From an uncultured Bacteroidota bacterium (lineage in GTDB: Bacteria > Bacteroidota > Bacteroidia > Chitinophagales > Chitinophagaceae), in assembly GCA_903905685.1 (NCBI GenBank), contig CAIVHI010000296.1, positions 1 through 5,052 of the forward strand: DNA of 5,052 nt. Reading direction: 5' to 3'. The notes below the pieces were generated by a model. The model was not told the DNA's origin and searched no databases. It saw only the letters and a list, made by a program, of their open reading frames with translations. Shown piece after piece: positions 1-5,052 of the stretch. The translations under genes were made by a program, and so were the position numbers. How positions within the stretch are numbered: position 1 is the first letter of the stretch; each line of letters starts with the position of its first letter.

Positions 1-58
1 ACATCGCCTTGATGTCCTCCGGCTTGTAATTGCCAACCCGTAATACCGGTCGTCCCAT
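1..58 (-). CDS. 5' end of an unidentified gene running off the left edge
   Basis: Reading the minus strand from the ATG at 58-56 gives 19 uninterrupted codons up to the window edge: MGRPVLRVGNYKPEDIKAM. The start is supported by a good match to the Bacteroidota -7 promoter element (TACCTTTG, minus strand, bases 84-77) 18 bases upstream. The fragment is too short to assign. The style of the N-terminus (MGRP, then a basic/aromatic stretch and a 'PEDIKAM' helix start) recalls helix-turn-helix N-termini of IS630-type transposases in Bacteroidota, but this is only an impression and no inverted repeat end was identified. No Shine-Dalgarno sequence is present, which is normal in this phylum. It diverges from the VOC-protein gene at 144. 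Confidence 0.5.
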   Translation of the reverse strand, partial: MGRPVLRVGNYKPEDIKAM

Positions 59-76
59 AAAATGCAATTTTATTCG

Positions 77-84
77 CAAAGGTA
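77..84 (-). promoter_or_regulatory. candidate -7 promoter element for the leftmost gene
   Basis: On the minus strand this reads TACCTTTG, an exact match to the Bacteroidota sigma-ABfr -7 consensus TAnnTTTG. It lies 18 bases upstream of the ATG at 58, a sensible distance for a short 5' leader. No convincing TTG-type -33 element is seen about 19-21 bases further upstream, so support rests on the -7 element and its position alone. Confidence 0.45.
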
Positions 85-143
85 CAACCTATTTGTGTAA
101 CTATTTAATAGACTTTATGTATTACGACAACCGCTAACAAAAA

Positions 144-602
144 ATGTATATGGAATCAAAAACCAACAAAATCGTACCGTTTTTATGGTTCAACGCCAAT
201 GCGGCAGACGCTGCAAGGTATTATTGCGGTATTTTCCCCAATGCCCACATCAAGAGTGAAAACCCGCAATCAGCGAACTTCGAGCTGGATGGGCAGGAAT
301 TCATTGCCTTCAATGGTGGCCCCATGTATCAATTCAACGAAGCATCCTCCTGGATGATTCGTTGCCACGACCAGAAGGAAGTGGACTACTACTGGGAGCG
401 ACTCGTGGAAGGCGGCACGCCCAGCCGCTGCGGTTGGTTGAAAGACAAATTCGGTATGTCGTGGCAAGTAGCACCCGTACAGCTCAAAGCCTTATTGGCC
501 CACCCCAACCCCATAAAAGCGCAAAAAGCCTTTCAAGCCATGATGAAGATGCAGAAACTGGACATCGCATTGCTGGAGGCGGCAGTGGAGGATGAAGCGT
601 GA
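144..602 (+). CDS. PhnB-like VOC-fold protein (3-demethylubiquinone-9 3-methyltransferase domain family)
   Basis: A 152-residue protein of the PhnB/glyoxalase-fold (VOC superfamily) group. Family hallmarks are visible in order: the first beta strand with PFLWF (residues 12-16), a helix ending in ARYYCGIFPNAHI (24-36), the strand and turn FELDGQEFIAFNGGP (46-60), and CGWLKDKFGMSWQVAP (96-111) near the C-terminus, followed by an amphipathic helical tail (about 120-147). The loop between residues 36 and 46 is shorter than in many relatives, which carry a glycine-rich stretch there; the short loop also occurs in a Bacteroidota subfamily, so it is not a deletion artefact. Despite the domain's name no methyltransferase activity should be assumed; the function is unknown. 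Two in-frame ATGs (144 and 150) are possible starts and the sequence does not decide between them. A TTTG at 92-95 with a weak TATGTATT at 116-123 is a poor promoter candidate. The stop TGA lies 41 bases from the ispH stop, so the genes converge. Confidence 0.88.
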   Translation: MYMESKTNKIVPFLWFNANAADAARYYCGIFPNAHIKSENPQSANFELDGQEFIAFNGGPMYQFNEASSWMIRCHDQKEVDYYWERLVEGGTPSRCGWLKDKFGMSWQVAPVQLKALLAHPNPIKAQKAFQAMMKMQKLDIALLEAAVEDEA

Positions 603-643
603 TACCGGGGAATCTTGCCAGTAATAGTCGAAAACGAACCTAT

Positions 644-1846
644 CTAAAATACAAATCCCTCCAACGCCCCTGCATTTCCGGTAAGCTGCGCCAACTTCAA
701 CAACATCTGCTCCACCAAGGCATCGGGGCACGATGCGCCCGATGTCATCATAACGGTAAGCGGCTCGCCCGCCGGGAAAGCCATGGACGTTTCCACTATC
801 GCTTTCGAGTGGAGGTCGAAATGGGCAATGCGGTCGGGCCGGAGGCATTCGGTATGGTTCACGAAGTAGGTGGGGAGTTTTTCCTCGCACAATTCCACCA
901 AGTGCGAAGTATTGGAGCTGTTGTAGCCCCCAATTACGATGGCGAAGTCGGCGGGTTGGACCAGCATTTCGGCCACGGCGGTTTGGTTGTCGTTGGTGGC
1001 ATAGCACAGGGTATCGCGGGTGTCGGCAAAGTGGCCGGCATCGGTACCATATCGCGCCGCCACAACGCCCTTCAAGTAGTCGGCAATGCCTTGGGTGTCT
1101 GATGCCAACATCGTGGTTTGGTTCACCACCCCAATCCGCTGCAGGTCTTTTGCGGCATCGAACCCCTCGGAATACCTACCCGAAAAATCGGTGTAAAAGC
1201 CCTCGGGCGGCAACTCGCCTGCAATGTATTTGCCCAGCAATACGGCATCGGCTAGGTGCTCCACCACCACACTTGGCGCCGCCGTGCGGCTATGCGAGAA
1301 GGTGGCCCGTGTTTCTTCGTGGGTAGGCTTGCCATGAATGACGACGGTATATCCTTCGGCCCCAATCTTTTCGGCACGGTTCCAAACCTTTTCCACAAAC
1401 GGGCAGGTGGTCTCGTAATACTCGGGGTCTATACCCAAGCTGCGTATCTTGTCTTCAATTTCTACAGTAGTGCCGAATGCGGGTATGATGATGACGTCGG
1501 CGGGTGTGATGTCGTCCCACTGCATCAACATCCTGCCCTTGGTGTCCATGAGGAATTGCACACCGGCGGCCTGCAAATCGGCATTCACGCCGGGATTGTG
1601 AATCATTTCGCTGAGGAGGAAAATGCGCTTGCCGGGATTCTCGGCCACCGCCCTAAAGGCAATTTCGATGGCGTTCTCTACCCCATAACAAAACCCGAAG
1701 TGGCGCGCCAGCAGCACCTTGAGGTTGCCCAGCACCAACTCGGTGGGCGCATAGTCCTTCTTCATGCGGTCGGCCGCCTTGCGCTTTTCCTTAATCGCAC
1801 TTATCATCGGACTCCTGTACCACTCCGGAACATCAAAAGATTTCAT
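644..1846 (-). CDS. ispH: 4-hydroxy-3-methylbut-2-enyl diphosphate reductase (IspH/LytB), long form
   Basis: IspH is a cytosolic [4Fe-4S] enzyme that reductively dehydroxylates HMBPP to IPP and DMAPP, the last step of the MEP isoprenoid pathway. The 400-residue product has all three cluster cysteines: C53 in HFGFCYGVENA, C148 in TTCPFVEKVWN and C281 in DTLCYAT. Other family motifs are IHNPGVN (82-88), HGKPTHEET (171-179), VNQTTML (241-247), GGYNSSNTSHL (306-316) and TSGAS (368-372), which supply the expected substrate-binding His, Glu, Thr, Ser and Asn residues. Compared with the ~316-residue E. coli enzyme it has an N-terminal extension of about 40 residues and a longer central segment. The HGK..HEET and NQTTML motifs resemble the plant/cyanobacterial branch. 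The ATG at 1846 is preferred because the N-terminus MKSFDVPEWYRS fits long Bacteroidota homologues. A candidate -7 element ends 7 bases before this ATG. The gene is monocistronic here, divergent from the ABC operon and convergent with the VOC gene. Confidence 0.97.
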   Translation of the reverse strand: MKSFDVPEWYRSPMISAIKEKRKAADRMKKDYAPTELVLGNLKVLLARHFGFCYGVENAIEIAFRAVAENPGKRIFLLSEMIHNPGVNADLQAAGVQFLMDTKGRMLMQWDDITPADVIIIPAFGTTVEIEDKIRSLGIDPEYYETTCPFVEKVWNRAEKIGAEGYTVVIHGKPTHEETRATFSHSRTAAPSVVVEHLADAVLLGKYIAGELPPEGFYTDFSGRYSEGFDAAKDLQRIGVVNQTTMLASDTQGIADYLKGVVAARYGTDAGHFADTRDTLCYATNDNQTAVAEMLVQPADFAIVIGGYNSSNTSHLVELCEEKLPTYFVNHTECLRPDRIAHFDLHSKAIVETSMAFPAGEPLTVMMTSGASCPDALVEQMLLKLAQLTGNAGALEGFVF

Positions 1847-1853
1847 AGCGGGG

Positions 1854-1861
1854 CAAAATTA
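1854..1861 (-). promoter_or_regulatory. candidate -7 promoter element of ispH
   Basis: On the minus strand this reads TAATTTTG, an exact match to the Bacteroidota -7 consensus TAnnTTTG. Only 7 bases separate its last G from the ispH ATG, so transcription would begin at or within a few bases of the start codon, giving an almost leaderless mRNA. No TTG-type -33 element is apparent at the usual spacing upstream. The palindrome CCGATTCGG (1862-1870) directly abuts the upstream side of the element. Confidence 0.45.
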
Positions 1862-1880
1862 CCGATTCGGCATTTACCGA
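1859..1880. repeat. small palindrome and TTACCGA direct repeat in the ispH promoter region
   Basis: CCGATTCGG at 1862-1870 is a 9-base palindrome with a single unpaired central base. TTACCGA occurs twice in direct orientation, at 1859-1865 and 1874-1880, exactly 15 bases apart. Both overlap or adjoin the candidate ispH -7 element, where a repressor or activator could act. The motifs are short enough to arise by chance and no known regulator box is recognised. Confidence 0.25.
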
Positions 1881-1949
1881 GCTTCCATGCGGTGGTAAGG
1901 TAAGCGTTTAAAAAACCAAATCATTTTAAATCAAGGCTTGGAATATAGA

Positions 1950-1957
1950 TACCTTTA
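1950..1957 (+). promoter_or_regulatory. weak candidate -7 element for the ABC operon
   Basis: TACCTTTA matches the Bacteroidota -7 consensus TAnnTTTG at all but the last base and faces the ABC operon, implying a leader of roughly 100 bases. No -33 TTG at the right spacing is seen. A second imperfect candidate, CAACTTTG at 1992-1999, is equally plausible. The rest of the 217-bp divergent gap (1847-2063) holds no other clear structure beyond a 4-bp stem CCCG-AATAG-CGGG at 1961-1973. Confidence 0.2.
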
Positions 1958-2063
1958 ATACCCGAATAGCGGGAGGCAAGCATTAAGTAGGCAACTTTGA
2001 GCCCGCAATACGCTGTTTCCCAAGCCCATGGCGAATTGACTACAAAACCGGACTCACACCACA

Positions 2064-2972
2064 ATGGAACCCATACTGCAAGCAAGCGGCCTGAGCAAGA
2101 CTTTCAAGACTCACAAAGCCGTTCAGGATATCGACTTCACCATTGAGCGCGGCCAAGTGTACGGGCTGTTGGGGCAAAACGGAGCCGGCAAGAGCACATT
2201 GATAAGGATGCTGCTGGGGCTGATATTTCCCGACTGCGGCACCATCCGGTATTTTGGAGAGGAATTCCACACCCGCAACCGCCAACCCCTGCGCCACGTG
2301 GGCGCCATCATTGAGCGGCCCGATATGTACAACTACCTGAGCGGGCTCGACAACCTGAAAATCTTTGCCGCCCTCAGCCGTCAGGCCATCCCCATAAAGC
2401 GGATGTATGAAGTGTTGGAAATCGTGGGGCTGTCGGGGCGGGAGAAAGACAAGGTCAAGGCCTACTCGCTGGGCATGAAGCAACGCTTGGGGCTGGCCAT
2501 AGCGTTGATTCACAATCCCGAACTGCTCATACTGGACGAGCCCACCAACGGCATGGACCCCCAAGGCATATCGGACATGCGGGAACTCATCCTGCGGTTG
2601 AGCCGGGAAGAAAAGAAGACCATTTTACTCTCCTCGCACCTGCTACACGAGGTAGAACAGATTGCCACCCACACCCTGATACTGCACAAAGGGCGGAAAA
2701 TCAAGGAAGGCTGCGTGAAAGACATCATCAATCCCGATGAGAACATCGTGGAAATAGACCTGCTACCCTACCCCGCGTTGGTGGATGACATCAGGCAGGC
2801 ACCGTGGTTTGGGCATGTCACCCATTGCACGCCCACCAAAATCACGCTCACCATCCACAAAGACCACATTCCCGACATCAACAACCATCTCGTTGCCATG
2901 GGGGTGCGGGTGACGGGCATCAACGCCAAGAACTCCTTGGAACACTACTTCTTAAACCTGACCAATGATTAA
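2064..2972 (+). CDS. ABC transporter ATP-binding protein, BcrA/NatA (ABC-2 exporter) type
   Basis: A 302-residue cytoplasmic nucleotide-binding subunit that would power the permease encoded next. Visible motifs in order: Walker A GQNGAGKST (37-45); a Q-loop region VGAIIERPDMY (79-89) in which Glu84 occupies the usual Gln position, as is common in bacitracin-exporter-like (BcrA) ATPases; the signature YSLGMKQRLGLA (134-145); Walker B LLILDEP (154-160) with catalytic Glu159; the D-loop GMDP (163-166); and the switch histidine His192 in LLSSHLL. After the ATPase core comes an accessory C-terminal domain of about 80 residues (roughly 220-302), usual for this class. All catalytic residues are intact. 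The ATG at 2064 places the first strand at the normal distance from Walker A; there is no Shine-Dalgarno sequence. Its last 8 bases overlap the permease start (ATGATTAA), so translation is probably coupled. The substrate cannot be told from the ATPase; drug, peptide and lipid exporters share this architecture. It lacks GldA-like features that would suggest gliding motility. Confidence 0.93.
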   Translation: MEPILQASGLSKTFKTHKAVQDIDFTIERGQVYGLLGQNGAGKSTLIRMLLGLIFPDCGTIRYFGEEFHTRNRQPLRHVGAIIERPDMYNYLSGLDNLKIFAALSRQAIPIKRMYEVLEIVGLSGREKDKVKAYSLGMKQRLGLAIALIHNPELLILDEPTNGMDPQGISDMRELILRLSREEKKTILLSSHLLHEVEQIATHTLILHKGRKIKEGCVKDIINPDENIVEIDLLPYPALVDDIRQAPWFGHVTHCTPTKITLTIHKDHIPDINNHLVAMGVRVTGINAKNSLEHYFLNLTND

Positions 2973-3804
2973 GCTGCTCTATATAGAACTTTACAAGATT
3001 TTTCGCCGTCCCCGAACTTATATCAGCTTCGGCATGGTAGCGGCCATAGCCTTGCTCATCCAGTTTGCCATGACCAGCGGGGGTAAGGATTTTCTGGCCT
3101 TCGGGATGCAGGGTATCAGCGAGCAATTCACGTTTGAGGGCAAGATTCTGAATGGCTATCTCGTGGCCTACATCATCCTGCAATCGCTGCTCATCCACAT
3201 ACCGCTGCTCATAGCCCTAGTGGGTGGCGACGCGCTGGCGGGGGAGGCCAATATGGGCACCCTGCGGTTGGTCCTGACCCGGCCCATCAGTCGCGCGCAA
3301 TTGGTGCTCATCAAGTTTTGTGCGGGCATCATCTATGCCTTGGCTCTCATCATTTGGCTGGCCGTGGTGGCCTTGTTCATGTCGTTGTTGTTCTTTGGAG
3401 CCGGCGACATGATCAACATGAAGAGCGACACCTTCATCCTATTACTAAAGGACGACATCATGTGGCGCTATTTCTTGGCGTTCGGGTTTGCGGCCGTAGC
3501 CATGACCACCATCGTATCGCTTTCTATATTCCTATCCGCATTTGCAGAGAACGCAATCGGCCCTATCATGACCACCATGGCCATAGTGGTGGTGCTTACC
3601 ATATTGTCCAATTTGGAGCTACCGTTGTTCAATCTCGTCAAGCCTTACCTGTTCACTACCCACATGATAGGTTGGAAGGGTTTTTTCGATGACCCGGTGC
3701 CCTACAAGGCCATTGGTAGGTCGGCATTGGTATTGTTCTCCTATACCGTTGGTTTCTTGGTATTGACGATAACCTATTTCAACAAAAAAGACATCAAATC
3801 ATGA
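2965..3804 (+). CDS. ABC-2 type transporter permease subunit
   Basis: A 279-residue integral inner-membrane protein with about six hydrophobic segments, near residues 19-36, 66-88, 117-145, 169-192, 199-217 and 252-271, the normal topology of ABC-2 permeases. The N-terminus (MIKLLYIELYKIFRRPRTY) is the typical amphipathic, basic interface helix before the first membrane span. Between segments 2 and 3 the cytoplasmic stretch GEANMGTLRLVLTRPISR (93-110) is the family's hallmark motif (GE...GTLR..LTRPISR), the likely contact to the ATPase. A short soluble loop at about 147-167 (GDMINMKSDTF) probably faces the periplasm. The start overlaps the ATPase gene by 8 bases and its TGA overlaps the following gene's ATG (ATGA), so the three genes form one translationally linked unit. 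With one permease gene, the active transporter would be a homodimer of permeases with two ATPases, an inference from the family. The substrate is unknown. Confidence 0.9.
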   Translation: MIKLLYIELYKIFRRPRTYISFGMVAAIALLIQFAMTSGGKDFLAFGMQGISEQFTFEGKILNGYLVAYIILQSLLIHIPLLIALVGGDALAGEANMGTLRLVLTRPISRAQLVLIKFCAGIIYALALIIWLAVVALFMSLLFFGAGDMINMKSDTFILLLKDDIMWRYFLAFGFAAVAMTTIVSLSIFLSAFAENAIGPIMTTMAIVVVLTILSNLELPLFNLVKPYLFTTHMIGWKGFFDDPVPYKAIGRSALVLFSYTVGFLVLTITYFNKKDIKS

Positions 3805-4499
3805 GGAAATACAGAATATGCTGCTTGGCAGTGGCAATGCTTGCAAGCACACTGAGTCGAGCCCAAACCGCCGACGAACTGTTTGCATCGCTGCGGACAA
3901 AAATCTTGCAGGTGACCGACTATGAGGCAAGGGTGAATATGAAGATAGACGTGACCTACATGCGGGTACCGCTACTCAAAGGCACGTTATATTTTAAGGC
4001 ACCCGACAAGATGAAGCTGGAACGCAACGGTGGCGTGTCCATCCTGCCCCGCAAGAATGTGAAGCTTACCCTCAGCAACTTGATTCCAACGGGCAAGGTG
4101 ACCATCATCGATATGGGGGCAGCGGCCTACAATGGCAAGAAAGTGAGGATATTGAAAGTGGTGCCCGACGATGAAAAGAGCACTATTGTCCTCACCAAAA
4201 TTTGGGTGGATGAAGCCCGATTGCTCGTGGTGCATGCCGAGACCACCACCTACAGCGACGGCAGTTTGGTGATGGATTTGGACTACGACAAATATGCCGC
4301 CTATGCCCTACCCGACCGTATCAAGATTTTCATGGACTTGAAAGATTACAAGCTGCCTAAGAGCGTGACCATGGACTACGACAACGCCACGCCCACCCCA
4401 CCCGACCCCAAGCAGGACAAGCCCAAGAAAGGCACCATTGAAATCAAGTACCTCGACTATAAAATCAATCAAGGACTGCCGGACAGCAGATTTGAGTAG
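3801..4499 (+). CDS. secreted LolA-like (outer-membrane lipoprotein-sorting family) protein
   Basis: A 232-residue protein with an N-terminal Sec signal peptide: basic MRKYR, hydrophobic core to about residue 18, probable cleavage after SRA-Q (residue 21). The two cysteines at 7-8 lie inside the signal, with no lipobox, so the mature protein should be soluble in the periplasm. The body is rich in alternating beta strands, with the LolA/LolB-like pattern of a strand followed by GTLYFKAPDKMKLE (61-74) and later KIWVDEARLLVVHAET (133-148). This fits an unclosed beta-barrel that binds acyl chains, as in outer-membrane lipoprotein-sorting relatives. The match is by pattern only, and a true LolA role is not claimed. 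An unusual Pro/Lys/Asp-rich segment (about 197-210, TPTPPDPKQDKPKK) interrupts the C-terminal strands. Its ATG overlaps the permease stop by 4 bases, tying it to the ABC exporter, where it may act as a periplasmic acceptor or accessory. Confidence 0.75.
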   Translation: MRKYRICCLAVAMLASTLSRAQTADELFASLRTKILQVTDYEARVNMKIDVTYMRVPLLKGTLYFKAPDKMKLERNGGVSILPRKNVKLTLSNLIPTGKVTIIDMGAAAYNGKKVRILKVVPDDEKSTIVLTKIWVDEARLLVVHAETTTYSDGSLVMDLDYDKYAAYALPDRIKIFMDLKDYKLPKSVTMDYDNATPTPPDPKQDKPKKGTIEIKYLDYKINQGLPDSRFE

Positions 4500-4535
4500 G
4501 CTGCGTAGAGTCGGAAGAGGTTTTTTGATGGATCG

Positions 4536-4566
4536 GATTGTAGGCAACGACACCGCCTGCCCAATC
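4536..4566. other. imperfect stem-loop between the ABC operon and the NHL gene
   Basis: GATTGTAGGC (4536-4545) can pair with GCCTG-CC-CAATC (4555-4566), giving a 10-bp stem including one T-G wobble, a two-base CC bulge and a 9-base loop. There is no T-run after it, so it is not a classical intrinsic terminator on the plus strand. A run of six T (4521-4526) lies upstream of it instead. It might end the operon transcript or stabilise its 3' end, but chance formation is possible. Confidence 0.25.
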
Positions 4567-4596
4567 GTCAATTATCCTCGATGCAGTAATAATCGG

Positions 4597-4604
4597 TATA
4601 TTTT
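4597..4604 (+). promoter_or_regulatory. weak candidate -7 element for the NHL-repeat gene
   Basis: TATATTTT matches the Bacteroidota -7 consensus TAnnTTTG except for the final base and ends 15 bases before the ATG at 4620, a position compatible with a short leader. No TTG -33 element is visible at the expected spacing. The 120-bp gap after the LolA-like gene makes a separate promoter for the NHL gene likely, but this particular element is only a candidate. Confidence 0.22.
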
Positions 4605-4619
4605 CACGTTATCAAGTTC

Positions 4620-5052
4620 ATGAAGGCAGGTTGGTTGGTACCGGTATTTATGTTGGGTTTGACTGCCCATGCACAAAACATCTATACCGCCGCAGGTACC
4701 GGCACAGCAGGATATTCAGGAGACGGCGGTGCGGCAACCGGTGCCATGCTCAACCAACCCTTCGGTGTGGCAGCCGATGCAAAGGGCAATCTGTATATTG
4801 CCGACCGCAACAACAACCGCATCCGCAAAATTGATGCATCGGGCACGATTACAACGGTTGCCGGTAATGGCACCGGTGGCTATGGAGGGGACGGTGCCGC
4901 CGCAACTGGGGCCATGATCAACAACATTACGGGCGTGGCAGTAGACAAAAACGGCATCCTCTACATTGCCGACAAATCGAACAACCGCATACGGAAGGTG
5001 GACACCTTCGGCATCATAACCACCATAGCCGGCACGGGCGCGGCGGCCTATG
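4620..5052 (+). CDS. secreted NHL-repeat (beta-propeller) protein, 3' part outside the window
   Basis: An open frame starts at the ATG at 4620-4622 and continues without a stop to the window edge (144 codons visible). Residues 1-19 form a Sec signal peptide (MKAGWLVPVFMLGLTAHAQ, cleavage likely after AHA), so the protein is exported. The mature part consists of NHL-type units with the pattern AG.GT.GY.GDG..AT.A...., then GVA.D..G.LYIAD..NNRIRK.D..G.ITT. Two full units are visible (residues 25-80 and 81-136) and a third begins at 137. Such units pack as blades of a beta-propeller that usually binds proteins, carbohydrates or other ligands; no catalytic site is evident. The total length, and whether a C-terminal type IX secretion sorting domain follows, cannot be seen. 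It is on the same strand as the ABC operon but separated by 120 bp, so co-transcription is uncertain. Confidence 0.88.
   Translation, partial: MKAGWLVPVFMLGLTAHAQNIYTAAGTGTAGYSGDGGAATGAMLNQPFGVAADAKGNLYIADRNNNRIRKIDASGTITTVAGNGTGGYGGDGAAATGAMINNITGVAVDKNGILYIADKSNNRIRKVDTFGIITTIAGTGAAAY
4692..5052 (+). repeat. tandem 168-bp coding repeats (56-residue NHL units)
   Basis: The NHL gene is built from in-frame units of exactly 56 codons: unit 1 at 4692-4859, unit 2 at 4860-5027, and the start of unit 3 at 5028. By eye, units 1 and 2 share 37 of 56 residues, with GDG, ATGAM, LYIAD, NNRIRK and ITT conserved at the same phase. At DNA level they differ at many third positions, so the duplication is old and selected at protein level rather than a recent amplification. 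Confidence 0.85.

Noticed and set aside
603..643. Search for a bidirectional terminator between the convergent VOC and ispH genes
   Set aside because: The 41-bp gap shows no convincing hairpin or T-run in either direction.
492..1007. Minus-strand open frame of 171 codons
   Set aside because: It lies mostly inside ispH in another frame, is rich in Arg/Pro/His in a way typical of shadow translations, and has no recognisable motif. The ispH frame explains the region fully.
1256..1903. Plus-strand open frame of 215 codons opposite the ispH 5' half
   Set aside because: It is antisense to the strongly supported ispH reading frame, shows no family motif, and its composition looks like a reverse-complement shadow.
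2040..2564. Minus-strand open frame of 174 codons opposite the ABC ATPase
   Set aside because: It is antisense to a gene with intact Walker A, signature and Walker B motifs; its His/Gln/Val-rich translation has no domain signal.
4479..4526. Possible intrinsic terminator: weak GCAG/CTGC stem around the LolA-like stop codon followed by a T6 run
   Set aside because: The pairing is short, interrupted by an asymmetric internal loop, and separated from the T-run by several unpaired bases, so it does not meet a reasonable standard for a terminator.
4631..4917. Plus-strand open frames in alternative phases across the NHL gene
   Set aside because: The frame from 4620 gives a signal peptide and regular NHL units, while the other frames give Cys/Arg- or Pro/Gln-rich translations without structure.
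4692..5052. Repeats considered as a CRISPR array or non-coding tandem repeat
   Set aside because: The period is 168 bp, in frame, with protein-level conservation and diverged third positions, and there are no spacer/repeat features. It is an NHL coding repeat.

Overview
This window looks like chromosomal DNA of a Bacteroidota bacterium, probably of the Chitinophagia/Chitinophagaceae type. Four things point there: the long (~400 aa) form of IspH; starts without Shine-Dalgarno sequences; matches to the Bacteroidota -7 promoter element TAnnTTTG upstream of two genes; and a secreted NHL-repeat protein of the kind common in that phylum. The taxon is an inference from protein style and cannot be fixed more closely from 5 kb.

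Layout from left to right. At bases 1-58 (minus) lies the first 19 codons of a gene that leaves the window on the left, identity uncertain. At 144-602 (plus) is a small PhnB-like VOC-fold protein. It converges on ispH (644-1846, minus), the last enzyme of the MEP isoprenoid pathway, with only 41 bp between the two stop codons. The 217-bp gap at 1847-2063 is a divergent promoter region, followed by a tight three-gene plus-strand operon at 2064-4499: an ABC ATPase, an ABC-2 type membrane permease and a secreted LolA-like protein. Its reading frames overlap by 8 and then 4 bases. After a 120-bp gap, a secreted NHL-repeat (beta-propeller) protein starts at 4620 and runs off the right edge.

How the genes work together. 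The only clear functional unit is the operon: an ATPase of the BcrA/NatA-like class drives a six-helix permease, and the third product is a periplasmic protein resembling lipoprotein or lipid carriers. This suggests, without proof, an exporter that hands a hydrophobic substrate to a periplasmic carrier. IspH and the VOC protein are ordinary housekeeping or accessory genes with no obvious link to it. No rRNA, tRNA or CRISPR array was seen, and no complete mobile element. The window is mostly ordinary; the operon and the truncated NHL gene deserve the closest look.
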